DNA of 64,000 nucleotides from an uncultured bacterium (GTDB lineage: Bacteria; Vulcanimicrobiota; Xenobia; Xenobiales; Xenobiaceae): contig CAKUBG010000010.1 of NCBI GenBank assembly GCA_934636825.1, positions 12,185 to 76,184 of the forward strand, given 5' to 3'. A program made the translations under genes and the position numbers. How positions within the stretch are numbered: position 1 is the first letter of the stretch; each line of letters starts with the position of its first letter. Shown here piece after piece: positions 1 through 8,398 of this stretch. The notes beneath the pieces were generated by a model. That model did no database searches and was not told the DNA's origin. It worked only from the letters and a program-made list of their open reading frames with translations.

Positions 1-2618
1 TATATGTGCGCACCGAAGATGAGGCTTGGGAAGTATCTGCTGCGGATAACCAAAACACGGACGCTACAGGTATGTTGGCTCCGCAAGTGCTTGGACAGGC
101 TGAAGTTTCAGCCATAAAAGGTGTACTTTGGGATCGCAAGCGCTTAGAAGAAGCGTCACTGACTTTATTGGATAGTGAAAATATCTCTGACTTAATAGAA
201 GCTTTTCGTTATTTATTTAGAGCGTCGCTGGCCTGTCGACAAGATCCGACCGGTTTATTGGTGACTGCTTTTAAAAGGGGTAAAGCGGAACTTTCTACTG
301 AAGTTGCCAAGCAAGTTCGCGACAATCTGGATAGCAGTTTAGGACGTGCTCTGTTAAGTTTACTTAGCCTAGACTTAAAGAAATTTAAAGACGCTCTTTT
401 CTATTTCAATCAACCGGAACAAAGCCGCTTTAGAAAATTATTGGCTACAGTTTTACTTTCAGCTCTCTTGCCTTTAGTAAAAGAAAAAGAGTTTAAAACT
501 CAATTGTTGCCCTATTTGCCCCATTTGGCTCCCTTAATTGCTCAATGTGCCGAAGAAAATGAGGCTTCATCAGCTAATGCAGGAGAATTTAACGAATTAA
601 CTGAGTTTCTCGACGCTCTTTTAGATCAACTAGAAAGTTTGGAACTGGCCGAACGTTTTGCTCTTTCAGCTTTTATTTTTGACTTAGCTCCCCATTTTCC
701 TCATTTGGGAGATTATTTACTTAAACGTCTCAAAAATACCAATTTGTCCGGCAGCGTAGCTTTTTTAGGTAATATTTTGTCGCGTTTGCCCAAAGATGAT
801 GAAGCTTACAACTATCTGAAAGAGCGTTTATTACAACTATTCATTGAACATGGCAGCGAAGCGGGATTGAGTCGTCGTTTGCGGGCTACATTTAAAAATT
901 TGGGTTCTGCCATTCTGGAAGATCTTAGTTCAGATCGTTTTGTGGCCAACTTGGATGAAAATAAGCGGATTTTTGTCGTCAATTTGTGGGCTGATTTCCG
1001 TCGAGCTGAACAAGAGAGAGTAAGTAAACACTCCGAGTGCACTTCTCATACACACGAAAAAGGTGAGATGTGCAATTGCTGCCATGATGAACTGGGACAC
1101 GAACACGAGCAAGAAATGCAAATTTTGCTTTCCGAATTTCATAAGTGGGCTGGGGCTTGCGCTCGCGGAGAAGCTTTGAGTTCTGCCTATATGGAAGACG
1201 TCTTTGCTCACTATGTAATCGGTCGCTTGTTGGCTCAGGATAGAGCTTCTACTTTAGCTTTAGTACGCACCAAGCAACTTGACTTGCCCAAAGTGAGGGA
1301 AGCTTTGCAAAATTTGGAAAGCAAGTGGCGCTTTGCTTATTCATTTTTATTCAGCGAAGCTTGTTCACTGGAAGAACCGGACAATTTGACCGTTTTATCG
1401 CTGTTGGCTTCTTGTGGGCAGCCAGCTTTAGAGTTTAGCTTCAAAGTAGTTAGTGAAGACGCTGCTTTAGAGTCTGGTGGCGAAGCTTTAAAAGCTGGTA
1501 CCTTTGCTCTATTGCTCCATTGTCCGGAAATACGCAGTCTCAATTGTAAGCAAGAAATAGAAGATATGATCGCTCGTGTCTTTGAGTTTCCCAGCCTTAA
1601 AAAAGTTGAACAGCAAGACGAAAACAAAAAACGTCACATAGTTTCCGCTGTTTGGCAAAGCTTGGGCTATTTGGGATCGGTGCCCGTTATAAGCGACACT
1701 TTGCGCACTCGTATAGTCGAACGAATAAGTGAAGAGCTCTATAATAATCCAGCTCCCAAAGTAGAAGCTATTTTTAGCATCTATAGAGTGGCCGGTTTGC
1801 AAGTAAGATCTCAAATTGAGCATATTTTGTCCGGCGTACTCAGTGAAACCGAGCCTGACCGTCGCCTTTTACATTGTTGCTTGCAAGGTCTGTTGGATAT
1901 GCTTAAAGATGGCCCTATGTTGACTGAACCTGAAGCTTTTGTGGCTTTATTGTGCCGCACTGTACTTAGCAAGAGTAGGGAACCCAATCTTAACGATATT
2001 ATGAAGCAAGTGTTAAGTGGAGCTGCCGAAGGTGACGGTGTGCAAGCGCCGCAAGCTTGGGATCATGCCGATCGGACTTTGGCTCTTTCCATTATTGGAG
2101 CGGCTGCTTGTCATCCCGACGCAGATGAACACTTGCATCAAATGTTTGTTTTTCGCCTCTTCTCTTTTTTGGAAGATTGGTTTGATGGGGTTGAAAAGGG
2201 GGCCAATTTATATGCCTACAGGAGTAACCCTATTTGGGGAGCTTTGAGTGAATTGTTGCAACGCGATCGCTCTAATTTTACTTTAAATTTGGCACGCCGG
2301 GCGGCTTTGCGCCTTATGGCCGATTATAAAAAACGTTTGGAAGGTTGCGACTTGACTCAAAGTGAGAGTGCTCAAAAGTTTTTGCTCTCTGTTTTAGAAG
2401 TTAGTGAAGGCGTGAGCTTAAAAGTAAACGGTTTGCCTATTGAATTGGATCGGGCTGTGCTCAATACACTTACCGACGTAGTGCGCAATAGTCCTCCGGA
2501 TAATAAAGCTGCTTTGTTTTTACTGGAACATTTGGCCAAGAAGCGTACATTGCGAGACGAACTCCAAGAAGATTTAGAAATCTTCTTGGCTCTTCGGGAA
2601 CAAAATTCGGCTAAATAA
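1..2618 (+). CDS. Large uncharacterised alpha-helical protein (5' end cut by window)
   Basis: The reading frame is open from the window edge, so the GTG at 6 may not be the true start. About 870 residues are visible. I recognise no family. The sequence is rich in Leu, Ala and Glu with short helical segments throughout, as in HEAT/TPR-like solenoids, and has no obvious membrane segment. Around residues 343-370 there is a Cys/His cluster (CNCCH followed by HEHE) that could bind metal. The 3' end overlaps the convergent membrane protein gene by 45 bp (2574-2618). Coding is supported by the long uninterrupted frame and by codon use like the neighbours. Function unknown. Confidence 0.75.
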   Translation, partial: YVRTEDEAWEVSAADNQNTDATGMLAPQVLGQAEVSAIKGVLWDRKRLEEASLTLLDSENISDLIEAFRYLFRASLACRQDPTGLLVTAFKRGKAELSTEVAKQVRDNLDSSLGRALLSLLSLDLKKFKDALFYFNQPEQSRFRKLLATVLLSALLPLVKEKEFKTQLLPYLPHLAPLIAQCAEENEASSANAGEFNELTEFLDALLDQLESLELAERFALSAFIFDLAPHFPHLGDYLLKRLKNTNLSGSVAFLGNILSRLPKDDEAYNYLKERLLQLFIEHGSEAGLSRRLRATFKNLGSAILEDLSSDRFVANLDENKRIFVVNLWADFRRAEQERVSKHSECTSHTHEKGEMCNCCHDELGHEHEQEMQILLSEFHKWAGACARGEALSSAYMEDVFAHYVIGRLLAQDRASTLALVRTKQLDLPKVREALQNLESKWRFAYSFLFSEACSLEEPDNLTVLSLLASCGQPALEFSFKVVSEDAALESGGEALKAGTFALLLHCPEIRSLNCKQEIEDMIARVFEFPSLKKVEQQDENKKRHIVSAVWQSLGYLGSVPVISDTLRTRIVERISEELYNNPAPKVEAIFSIYRVAGLQVRSQIEHILSGVLSETEPDRRLLHCCLQGLLDMLKDGPMLTEPEAFVALLCRTVLSKSREPNLNDIMKQVLSGAAEGDGVQAPQAWDHADRTLALSIIGAAACHPDADEHLHQMFVFRLFSFLEDWFDGVEKGANLYAYRSNPIWGALSELLQRDRSNFTLNLARRAALRLMADYKKRLEGCDLTQSESAQKFLLSVLEVSEGVSLKVNGLPIELDRAVLNTLTDVVRNSPPDNKAALFLLEHLAKKRTLRDELQEDLEIFLALREQNSAK

Positions 2619-4574
2619 ACGTGTCTTTGAAGAGCCATAGTATAGCAAAGCCAAACTATTGGGGCTGCTGTGATCTTCTCTGAGTAAAAAGCTATTGTCC
2701 AATCTAGGGAAAACATCGTGTTGTAGTCGCTGACTGGGGGTATAATTGTTGCTGATAAGGACGGTCAGATTATCCGGCCATTGAGAGGCTGCTTGACAAT
2801 AGTCTTGTGGCCTATTGATACCTATAATCGTTACGGCAGAGGAAAGTTGACGCTCGGCACACCAAAGGCGTAACTCCATAGCTGGACTTTCTCCTTTTAA
2901 TTCGCAATTATTTAGTTCAGCCAAGACTATCAAAGGCAAAGGATGCTTGAGTTTGCTGTTTAGAGTGGATAAACGTAGGCATACTTGCTTAAGATCGTCA
3001 AACCAGGGCTGTTGTAATGGTTGAATAGTAAAAAAGGTTGGCATTAAGGGATTGATAGATAAGTGTGTTTGTCCGGCTTGAGTGGGAGCGGAGAGCGGAT
3101 GGAGGCTTTCTTGTAGATTTACTACAGACGTTCGGTTGCATTTAGGAATATTCAAACTGAGACCTTCGCCGAGAAAGCGCTCTGGCTCCATTGTGGGTAA
3201 ATAGGTTGACCAATTTGGACAAATCCAAGCTAAGCTAAAAGTTGCCGCTTCCAACCATATCAGTAAAACTAATGTTTTGCTTAAAGCTGAGCTAAATTGG
3301 CAAATTCGGCCTAATTCCGACAAGCAGTAAGCCGCCAAAATAGCCGACCACGGCAGCAGCGGAGCAAAAAAACGTTGATAAGCGTGATCCCAAGGTAAAA
3401 TTTGCAATAGTAGTGCCGGGGCAATTAAAGTTGTTACCAAAAAAATATTTCTTTGTCGTCCACGCCGCCTTATTAAGCTAAATAACAGACCGGCCAGCAC
3501 TAAAAAAGCCCAGGGAAACGGCAGTAAATCGCCTTGGCATACAGCGCTGAAATAACTTAACCAGGCTGCCGGTATGTTGCTTAGCCAAGCCAATCCGCTT
3601 AGACCGCTGCGGCTAAAGTTGGCGGCGGTATGGGCTAAAATGGCTTCCAAATTGGTTGTGTAACTCCAGGCGACTAAGCTTAAGCCTAAGCAACAAGCAG
3701 CCCAACCGTGGCCAAAACGTCGCCAAGCCGATTGTAATGTTGTGGAGACGGAGACAAAATAAAAAGCTGCTGCAGCGCTGAGAGTTGCAGCCAAGGGGCC
3801 TAGATACCAGCAAATCAAATTCCAAGCGTTCAGTTGGTGAAAATGGGCGCCACTGTGCATAGCAGCCAACGTAAAGACAAATAAAATAGCAGTACTGCCT
3901 AGACAAGCCAACCAAGGGCGGTGATCGGCATGCCAAGCTTGGCTTAAGCTACCGATAAGAGATGGCTGGCCGGATTTTAGGGCACGATAAAAGCTGCGTC
4001 CCAATAAAGCGGAACAGAGTGGAAAAGCCCAAATAGGCAAAAAACTGTATTTCGTTTGAGCACCCAGCCACAAAGATAGGCTAAATAATAAGCAAGGAAG
4101 CGTCTTCTTGAAATCAGCGCTTTTTAAGTAAGCTATGTAAAGCAGCAATAAAGGAATGGCCAAAGGGTAATCAAGTAAGAAAGTGCGTAAACCTTGAAGG
4201 GCGCCTAAGCTGCAAGTTAAGAGTAAGAAGCTGAGCCAACCGACTTTGGGGCCATGTAAAATAGAAGCTATGTAGGCGGTTAGGCTTGAGTACAGTAGAA
4301 ATATGATTGTTTGTAACCAAGCAAAGGTTGTGGGGGTGCAGCCGCTTAGAAAAATAAACGGTCTAGCTGCAGTAAAGAGCGCCGGAGCATGCAACAATTC
4401 TCGGCAATTGCCTTGTTGAAAAGCAGTATAAGCGTAAAGTTTTAAAATGCTGGATTCGCCAAAACAGTACGGCGAAGATAGAGCCACCCAATATAAGCTT
4501 CCTGCTGCCCAAATGATTGTCCAAATGATAATAGATACCTGAAAAAGCTTAAATTTAACCGAATTGTTGCGCAT
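2574..4574 (-). CDS. Polytopic membrane protein, glycosyltransferase-C-like
   Basis: About 665 residues from the ATG at 4574; a TTG at 4610 would add 12. The first two thirds hold roughly ten or more hydrophobic helices with loops rich in Trp and aromatics, followed by a soluble C-terminal part. This layout resembles ArnT/PMT-type (GT-C) lipid-dependent glycosyltransferases, but I do not see a clear DE or DxD catalytic loop, so the assignment is structural resemblance only. I prefer ATG 4574 because a TTGACA box on the minus strand (4618-4613) lies just upstream and overlaps the codons that the longer start would use. The 3' end overlaps the preceding gene tail to tail. Confidence 0.6.
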   Translation of the reverse strand: MRNNSVKFKLFQVSIIIWTIIWAAGSLYWVALSSPYCFGESSILKLYAYTAFQQGNCRELLHAPALFTAARPFIFLSGCTPTTFAWLQTIIFLLYSSLTAYIASILHGPKVGWLSFLLLTCSLGALQGLRTFLLDYPLAIPLLLLYIAYLKSADFKKTLPCLLFSLSLWLGAQTKYSFLPIWAFPLCSALLGRSFYRALKSGQPSLIGSLSQAWHADHRPWLACLGSTAILFVFTLAAMHSGAHFHQLNAWNLICWYLGPLAATLSAAAAFYFVSVSTTLQSAWRRFGHGWAACCLGLSLVAWSYTTNLEAILAHTAANFSRSGLSGLAWLSNIPAAWLSYFSAVCQGDLLPFPWAFLVLAGLLFSLIRRRGRQRNIFLVTTLIAPALLLQILPWDHAYQRFFAPLLPWSAILAAYCLSELGRICQFSSALSKTLVLLIWLEAATFSLAWICPNWSTYLPTMEPERFLGEGLSLNIPKCNRTSVVNLQESLHPLSAPTQAGQTHLSINPLMPTFFTIQPLQQPWFDDLKQVCLRLSTLNSKLKHPLPLIVLAELNNCELKGESPAMELRLWCAERQLSSAVTIIGINRPQDYCQAASQWPDNLTVLISNNYTPSQRLQHDVFPRLDNSFLLREDHSSPNSLALLYYGSSKTRLFSRILFPKSQEDF

Positions 4575-4612
4575 GTTGGGCAGGTTAGCATATGTTTGTT
4601 CGAGGCGCAAAT

Positions 4613-4618
4613 TGTCAA
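4613..4618 (-). promoter_or_regulatory. Candidate -35 box for the membrane protein gene
   Basis: A perfect TTGACA reads leftward here. A CATATG/TATGCT-like -10 lies about 18-20 bases further on, which would place the transcript start just before the ATG at 4574. Spacing is slightly long, so the call is tentative. Confidence 0.35.
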
Positions 4619-4898
4619 ACTATCTTTTTTGTCTGTATAAAGAAAAGGCTTGAATAGGCACTTCGGATGTGCTAAAGGGCAGGAGAGCCTGCAAGCCTTA
4701 CAGAATGTTTAGGCCTATTTTGAAGGCGTTGTGGGGCTCCTGTTAGTTTTACGCTACAAGCGTGGTGCTATTGCTTGTGGGTATGTGTAGTGCATTTGTT
4801 TAAGGTCGGCTTCCGGTATGGTCTATCTAGAGGAAAGATATGCCTGGTAGTAATGGCCGAAAGAACCGGAGTTTAGGCAAATGAACTGCAACTTCAGT

Positions 4899-4928
4899 TT
4901 GACAATGTATCAAAAATTTTTCAATAAA
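4899..4928 (+). promoter_or_regulatory. Candidate promoter for ispG
   Basis: TTGACA at 4899-4904 is followed after 18 bases by AATAAA (4923-4928), a weak -10 match, 20 bases before the ATG at 4948. This would give a very short leader, so a transcript starting further upstream inside the structured region is also possible. Confidence 0.35.
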
Positions 4929-4947
4929 TAACAAATTGGTAATAAAT

Positions 4948-6162
4948 ATGACTGCGTATTCTGTTCGGATAGGCAATATCTGTATAGGTAAAGATGCTCC
5001 TGTGGCTGTGCAAAGTATGGCTAATACTTGTACCGCTCATATTGACGAAACGGCTGCTCAAGTATTGGAATTGGCTCGCGCCGGTTCAGAGCTAGTTCGC
5101 TTCACTGTAAAAGACGAGGAGGACGCCAAGGCTGTCCCTTATATCAGAGACAAAGTGCGTGAAGCCGGATGCCAAGTACCTCTTATCGGTGACTTCCACT
5201 ACAATGGCCATTTGCTCTTAAGCCGTTACCCCGATTGTTTACAAGCTCTTGATAAATTGCGCATCAATCCCGGCAATGTAGGTGCCGGACAGCATCATGA
5301 TGATAATTTCCGAACCATGGTCGAACTTATTGCCAAAGCTGGTAAAGTTGCTCGTATCGGTGTCAACGCCGGCTCTATTGACAAAGAGCTTTTGGCTAAG
5401 TTGCTTGAGGAAAATAAACAGCTTGACAATCCGGCCAGTGATAAAGAAATTTTCCTTCGCACCATGGCCGAAAGTGCCATGAGCTCTGCCAAAATGGCCG
5501 AGAAATATGGTTTAGCTCCCGATCACATTGTCTTATCTGCCAAAATTTCTAACGTTCCTGATTTACTGAGCGTTTACCACGATTTAAATAAGCGCTGTCC
5601 TTACGCTCTCCACTTAGGCTTAACTGAAGCCGGTGTAGGTATGAAGGGCGTTATTAGCTCTGCTGTAGCTTTGGGTATTTTGCTCCATGAAGGTATTGGC
5701 AATACTATTAGAGTCTCTCTCACTCCCAAGCCTGGCGAAAGTCGTACTCAGGAAGTTTATGCTGCTCAAGAAATTTTGCAAAGCTTAGGGTTGCGTCAAT
5801 TCTTGCCTCAAGTGGTATCTTGTCCCGGTTGTGGTCGTACTTCTAGCCAGCTTTTCCAGAGCATTGCTTTGGAAGTTGGTAAATATTTGCGTGAGCGCGT
5901 GCCTATCTGGAAAGAAAAAGGATTTAAAGGGTATAGCCAACTGAAAGTGGCCGTTATGGGATGTATCGTAAACGGCCCTGGTGAAGGCAAGGATGCTAAT
6001 ATCGGTTTATCTCTTCCCGGACGTGGAGAGTCTCCCAGAGCCTTGCTTTTTGTAGATGGTCATCACGAAGCTACTTTAGATGGCGACAATTTAGCTGGCC
6101 AGTTTATAGAGCGCATTGAGCGTTATGCAGAATTTAAGTATTCTTCTCGCAGCAATTCCTAG
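4948..6162 (+). CDS. ispG: 4-hydroxy-3-methylbut-2-en-1-yl diphosphate synthase (IspG/GcpE)
   Basis: Catalyses the penultimate step of the MEP isoprenoid pathway, reductive conversion of MEcPP to HMBPP, with a [4Fe-4S] cluster. About 404 residues. The N-terminal TIM-barrel half shows VAVQSMANT, GDFHYN and RINPGNVG. The C-terminal half has the cluster ligands CPGCGRT (Cys292, Cys295) and GCIVNGPGE (Cys339, with catalytic-region Glu346). The start is the ATG at 4948; an in-frame TTG at 4936 would add four residues, and neither has a strong ribosome site. Followed at 37 bp by the Tus/DsrE-like trio. It supplies isoprenoid precursors that the squalene-hopene cyclase further along would ultimately need. 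Confidence 0.95.
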   Translation: MTAYSVRIGNICIGKDAPVAVQSMANTCTAHIDETAAQVLELARAGSELVRFTVKDEEDAKAVPYIRDKVREAGCQVPLIGDFHYNGHLLLSRYPDCLQALDKLRINPGNVGAGQHHDDNFRTMVELIAKAGKVARIGVNAGSIDKELLAKLLEENKQLDNPASDKEIFLRTMAESAMSSAKMAEKYGLAPDHIVLSAKISNVPDLLSVYHDLNKRCPYALHLGLTEAGVGMKGVISSAVALGILLHEGIGNTIRVSLTPKPGESRTQEVYAAQEILQSLGLRQFLPQVVSCPGCGRTSSQLFQSIALEVGKYLRERVPIWKEKGFKGYSQLKVAVMGCIVNGPGEGKDANIGLSLPGRGESPRALLFVDGHHEATLDGDNLAGQFIERIERYAEFKYSSRSNS

Positions 6163-6198
6163 GGCGATGAGGTCAGTTCACGAGCAGGAGGTTTTTAG

Positions 6199-6552
6199 GT
6201 GGCTAAACTCGGTTTTATGGTAACTCGCTCTCTAAGTGCCAGTACCGGTTCCCGAACTTTGTCTCTTCTGGCTGCGGCAGCTTTAAATAAAGAACATAAA
6301 GTGTGCATACTTTTTACAGCCGACGGTGTTTATCAATGCGTACGTAAGCAAAAGCGTAAAAGCGATGATGATGGCGATTTTCAGCAAAAGTTGCAAAAGT
6401 TTGCTTACGCTGGAGCCGAGGTTTTGGTCAGTAGTTCTTGCTTGGAATCTAGAGGCATTCCCATTGGCAATATGTGCTCTGGCGTGAAAGTAGTTACTTT
6501 TGAAGAAGTTGCCAAAATGATGGGACAAGTGGATCAGGTGGTGTGCTTATGA
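6199..6552 (+). CDS. DsrE/TusD-like sulfur-relay family protein
   Basis: A 117-residue DsrE/DsrF-like fold protein. It has the family N-terminus (beta strand then an SxSxS-type loop) and a cysteine in SSCLESRGI (Cys81), at the position of the persulfide-carrying cysteine of TusD/DsrE. It is the first of three small genes with this family's layout. A strong AGGAGG (6186-6191) sits 7 bases before the GTG start. In known systems such proteins pass sulfur to tRNA thiolation (TusBCD) or act in sulfite reduction (DsrEFH). No dsr genes or mnmA are in the window, so the target is unknown. Confidence 0.7.
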   Translation: MAKLGFMVTRSLSASTGSRTLSLLAAAALNKEHKVCILFTADGVYQCVRKQKRKSDDDGDFQQKLQKFAYAGAEVLVSSSCLESRGIPIGNMCSGVKVVTFEEVAKMMGQVDQVVCL

Positions 6553-6917
6553 GCTATCCTTGCGGTTTTCCTGCCAAAGATATTGTTTTATTCGTTAACA
6601 GAGCCAACTACTCAGAGGACAGCTTAGCTGAAGTACTGACTTTCGCTATCGGTTTGGTCGGTGGATTGTCTGAGCACCGCCTAGATGTTGTTTTTATAGG
6701 CGATGGTGTAACTGAGTGTGTCGCTTCCAGGTTAAATGATAATACTAAGCCTTATTTGACTTCTGCCAAAAGTAGGGGAGTAGCATTTTGGGCTGACAAA
6801 TACAGTTTGGAGTTGCGCGGTATGCTGGAAGATGGTTTATTTGCCGGCTGTGCGGTTATCTCTCCTGAAGATCTGGCCGATTTGGTCAAAAAATCTGATA
6901 TGCATTTGAGGCTTTAG
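6549..6917 (+). CDS. DsrF/TusC-like small protein
   Basis: A 122-residue protein whose ATG (6549) overlaps the TGA stop of the previous gene in an ATGA arrangement, implying translational coupling. A GTG at 6543 would add two residues. It has alternating strands and helices like DsrF/TusC and sits second in the trio, as in tusDCB. It lacks a conserved active cysteine of its own, as expected for the structural subunits of this family. Assignment rests on order, size and fold resemblance. Confidence 0.6.
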   Translation: MSYPCGFPAKDIVLFVNRANYSEDSLAEVLTFAIGLVGGLSEHRLDVVFIGDGVTECVASRLNDNTKPYLTSAKSRGVAFWADKYSLELRGMLEDGLFAGCAVISPEDLADLVKKSDMHLRL

Positions 6918-6920
6918 AAT

Positions 6921-7199
6921 ATGAGTACGGACGAAAAGACTGTTCTCTTTGTGGTAGGACGCGATTCTGTTGTAGAGGCTCGCCGTATGTTGGGTTATTG
7001 CGAGAAAGCAGACGTCTTTCTGGTAGGCCGAGGGCTTTTACTACCCACAGCTATGTTTCCTAAGCGAAAAGTTTATGCTTTGCGTGAGGAAGCCGAATTG
7101 ATGGGAGTAGGCAACAAATCCGGTGAAGGTTTGTTTTTGGTGGAAGCAACCGAGATGGTAGATATACTTTTGGAACATAAGGTCTACAATTTTAGCTAA
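6921..7199 (+). CDS. DsrH/TusB-like small protein
   Basis: A 92-residue third member of the trio, starting 3 bp after the previous stop. DsrH/TusB proteins are about 95 residues and close the heterohexamer, so size and order fit. Sequence similarity is weak by eye. A strong intrinsic terminator follows at 7208-7234 and ends the transcription unit that may begin with ispG. Confidence 0.55.
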   Translation: MSTDEKTVLFVVGRDSVVEARRMLGYCEKADVFLVGRGLLLPTAMFPKRKVYALREEAELMGVGNKSGEGLFLVEATEMVDILLEHKVYNFS

Positions 7200-7207
7200 G
7201 TGATTGG

Positions 7208-7234
7208 CAGCTCCTCAGTAGGAGCTGTTTTTTT
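7208..7234 (+). terminator. Intrinsic terminator after DsrE/F/H-like genes
   Basis: CAGCTCCT (7208-7215) and AGGAGCTG (7220-7227) form a perfect 8-bp stem with a 4-base loop, followed by seven T. Confidence 0.9.
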
Positions 7235-7296
7235 GTTGGAAACTTGTTAATTATCTATTCTACATAAATGCCCGATGGTTTAATTAGGAGTATAAG

Positions 7297-8370
7297 ATGA
7301 ATTTTACCTATACCAAAATAAAGCCTGTTGACGAAAATTTTGCTGCCCAATGTTGGGAACACTTAAATCATAAGAGTATTCCTCCTCGCTCTATGGGCCA
7401 ATTAGAGCAAGTAGCGGTAAAGATAGCCTGTTTGCAAAAAAGTTTGTGCCCAACATTGGGGAAGCCTCCGGTCATTATAGGAGCTGGCGATCATGGTGTT
7501 TTTGCCCAGAAAGTAAGTTTTGCACCCCAAGAAGTTACTTGGCAGCACAGTATAAGTTTAACTCACGGTGGAGGTGTGGCTGGGCTTTTTGCTTCCAAGT
7601 ATGGTTTGCCTTTCATTTTGGTGGACGTTGGAGTTAAACATACATTTAAGCCTGAAGATGGAGTTGTGGATAAAAAGGTCGTTTTTGGCACTAAGGACAT
7701 AAGTGTGGAAAACGGTATGAGTAGAGAAGAGTGCTTGCAATGTTTCGAACATGGTCGTGATATTGTTATTGAACAAGCGCAAAAAGGTGCCAAAGCTGTT
7801 ATTTTTGGAGAAATGGGTATTTCAAATACTACCCCGGCTGCTGCTTTGACAGGCCATATTTTGAAATTAGCTCCTGAAGTAGTAGTAGGGGAAGGCACTG
7901 GCTTGAACCAGGCAGCTTTAGCTTCCAAACGAGCTGTAGTTAAGCGCATTATGGATCGCAATTTGAAAGTAGACGATCCTATAGATTTAATGGCTAGCAT
8001 GGGTGGAGCAGAATTGGCCTTTATTGCCGGAGCTGCTCTGGAGGCTGCCGGTCGCGGTTTGGCCATCATTTTAGATGGTGTGATCGTTACAGCTGCTGTT
8101 TTAGTAGCCGATTTAATTGATAAAAATGTGCGCCAATATTTAATTGCAGCTCATCAATCTAACGAACCTGCCCACCGCTTGCAGCTAGAATATTTAGGCT
8201 TAACTCCTTTATTGAAGTTGGGACTTTGCTTGGGCGAAGGTTCCGGAGCTATTTTGGCTTGGCCTTTAATTGAAGAAGCTTTGGCTATATTTAATGAAGT
8301 TACCAGCTCTGAAGAAGAAGGCATGGGCGACGTAGGTGGAGTTATATTGGGCGCTAAAGCTAAAGCCTAA
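7297..8370 (+). CDS. cobT: Nicotinate-nucleotide--dimethylbenzimidazole phosphoribosyltransferase (CobT)
   Basis: Activates the lower-ligand base by transferring phosphoribose from nicotinate mononucleotide, giving the alpha-riboside phosphate used in cobamide nucleotide-loop assembly. 357 residues, the normal length. It shows IIGAGDHGV near the N-terminus, GEMGISNTTPAAAL in the middle, and CLGEGSGA near the C-terminus, which carries the catalytic glutamate. An AGGAG lies about 7 bases before the ATG. First gene of a cobT-cbiR-cobU-cobS cluster that could salvage cobinamide and exchange lower ligands. No corrin-ring genes and no cobalamin riboswitch are visible next to it. Confidence 0.95.
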   Translation: MNFTYTKIKPVDENFAAQCWEHLNHKSIPPRSMGQLEQVAVKIACLQKSLCPTLGKPPVIIGAGDHGVFAQKVSFAPQEVTWQHSISLTHGGGVAGLFASKYGLPFILVDVGVKHTFKPEDGVVDKKVVFGTKDISVENGMSREECLQCFEHGRDIVIEQAQKGAKAVIFGEMGISNTTPAAALTGHILKLAPEVVVGEGTGLNQAALASKRAVVKRIMDRNLKVDDPIDLMASMGGAELAFIAGAALEAAGRGLAIILDGVIVTAAVLVADLIDKNVRQYLIAAHQSNEPAHRLQLEYLGLTPLLKLGLCLGEGSGAILAWPLIEEALAIFNEVTSSEEEGMGDVGGVILGAKAKA

Positions 8371-8398
8371 AGAACTTATTTGTCATTGAACCTTTAAT

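Larger units (their letters stand above)
4575..4947. other. Divergent intergenic region with candidate structured RNA
   Basis: This 373-bp gap lies between divergent genes. Visible structure on the + strand: AATAGGC (4653-4659) pairs perfectly with GCCTATT (4713-4719) and encloses a GCAGG/CCTGC hairpin (4679-4692). CAGGAG (4680-4685) can alternatively pair with CTCCTG (4737-4742), excluding the hairpin. A small hairpin ACGCT/AGCGT follows at 4751-4763. Mutually exclusive pairings upstream of ispG would suit a cis-regulatory leader, but I cannot match it to a known riboswitch. A TTGACA (4899-4904) near ispG and one on the minus strand (4618-4613) suggest divergent promoters. Confidence 0.35.

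Noticed and set aside
4679..4692. Cobalamin riboswitch (B12-box-like CAGGAGAGCCTGC)
   Set aside because: The remaining conserved blocks of the cobalamin riboswitch are absent, the box has an extra base, and the downstream gene is ispG rather than a cobamide gene.
4829..4870. RNase P RNA (AGAGGAAAGA resembles the P4 strand)
   Set aside because: The following conserved bases do not match, and the other conserved regions are missing or in the wrong order.
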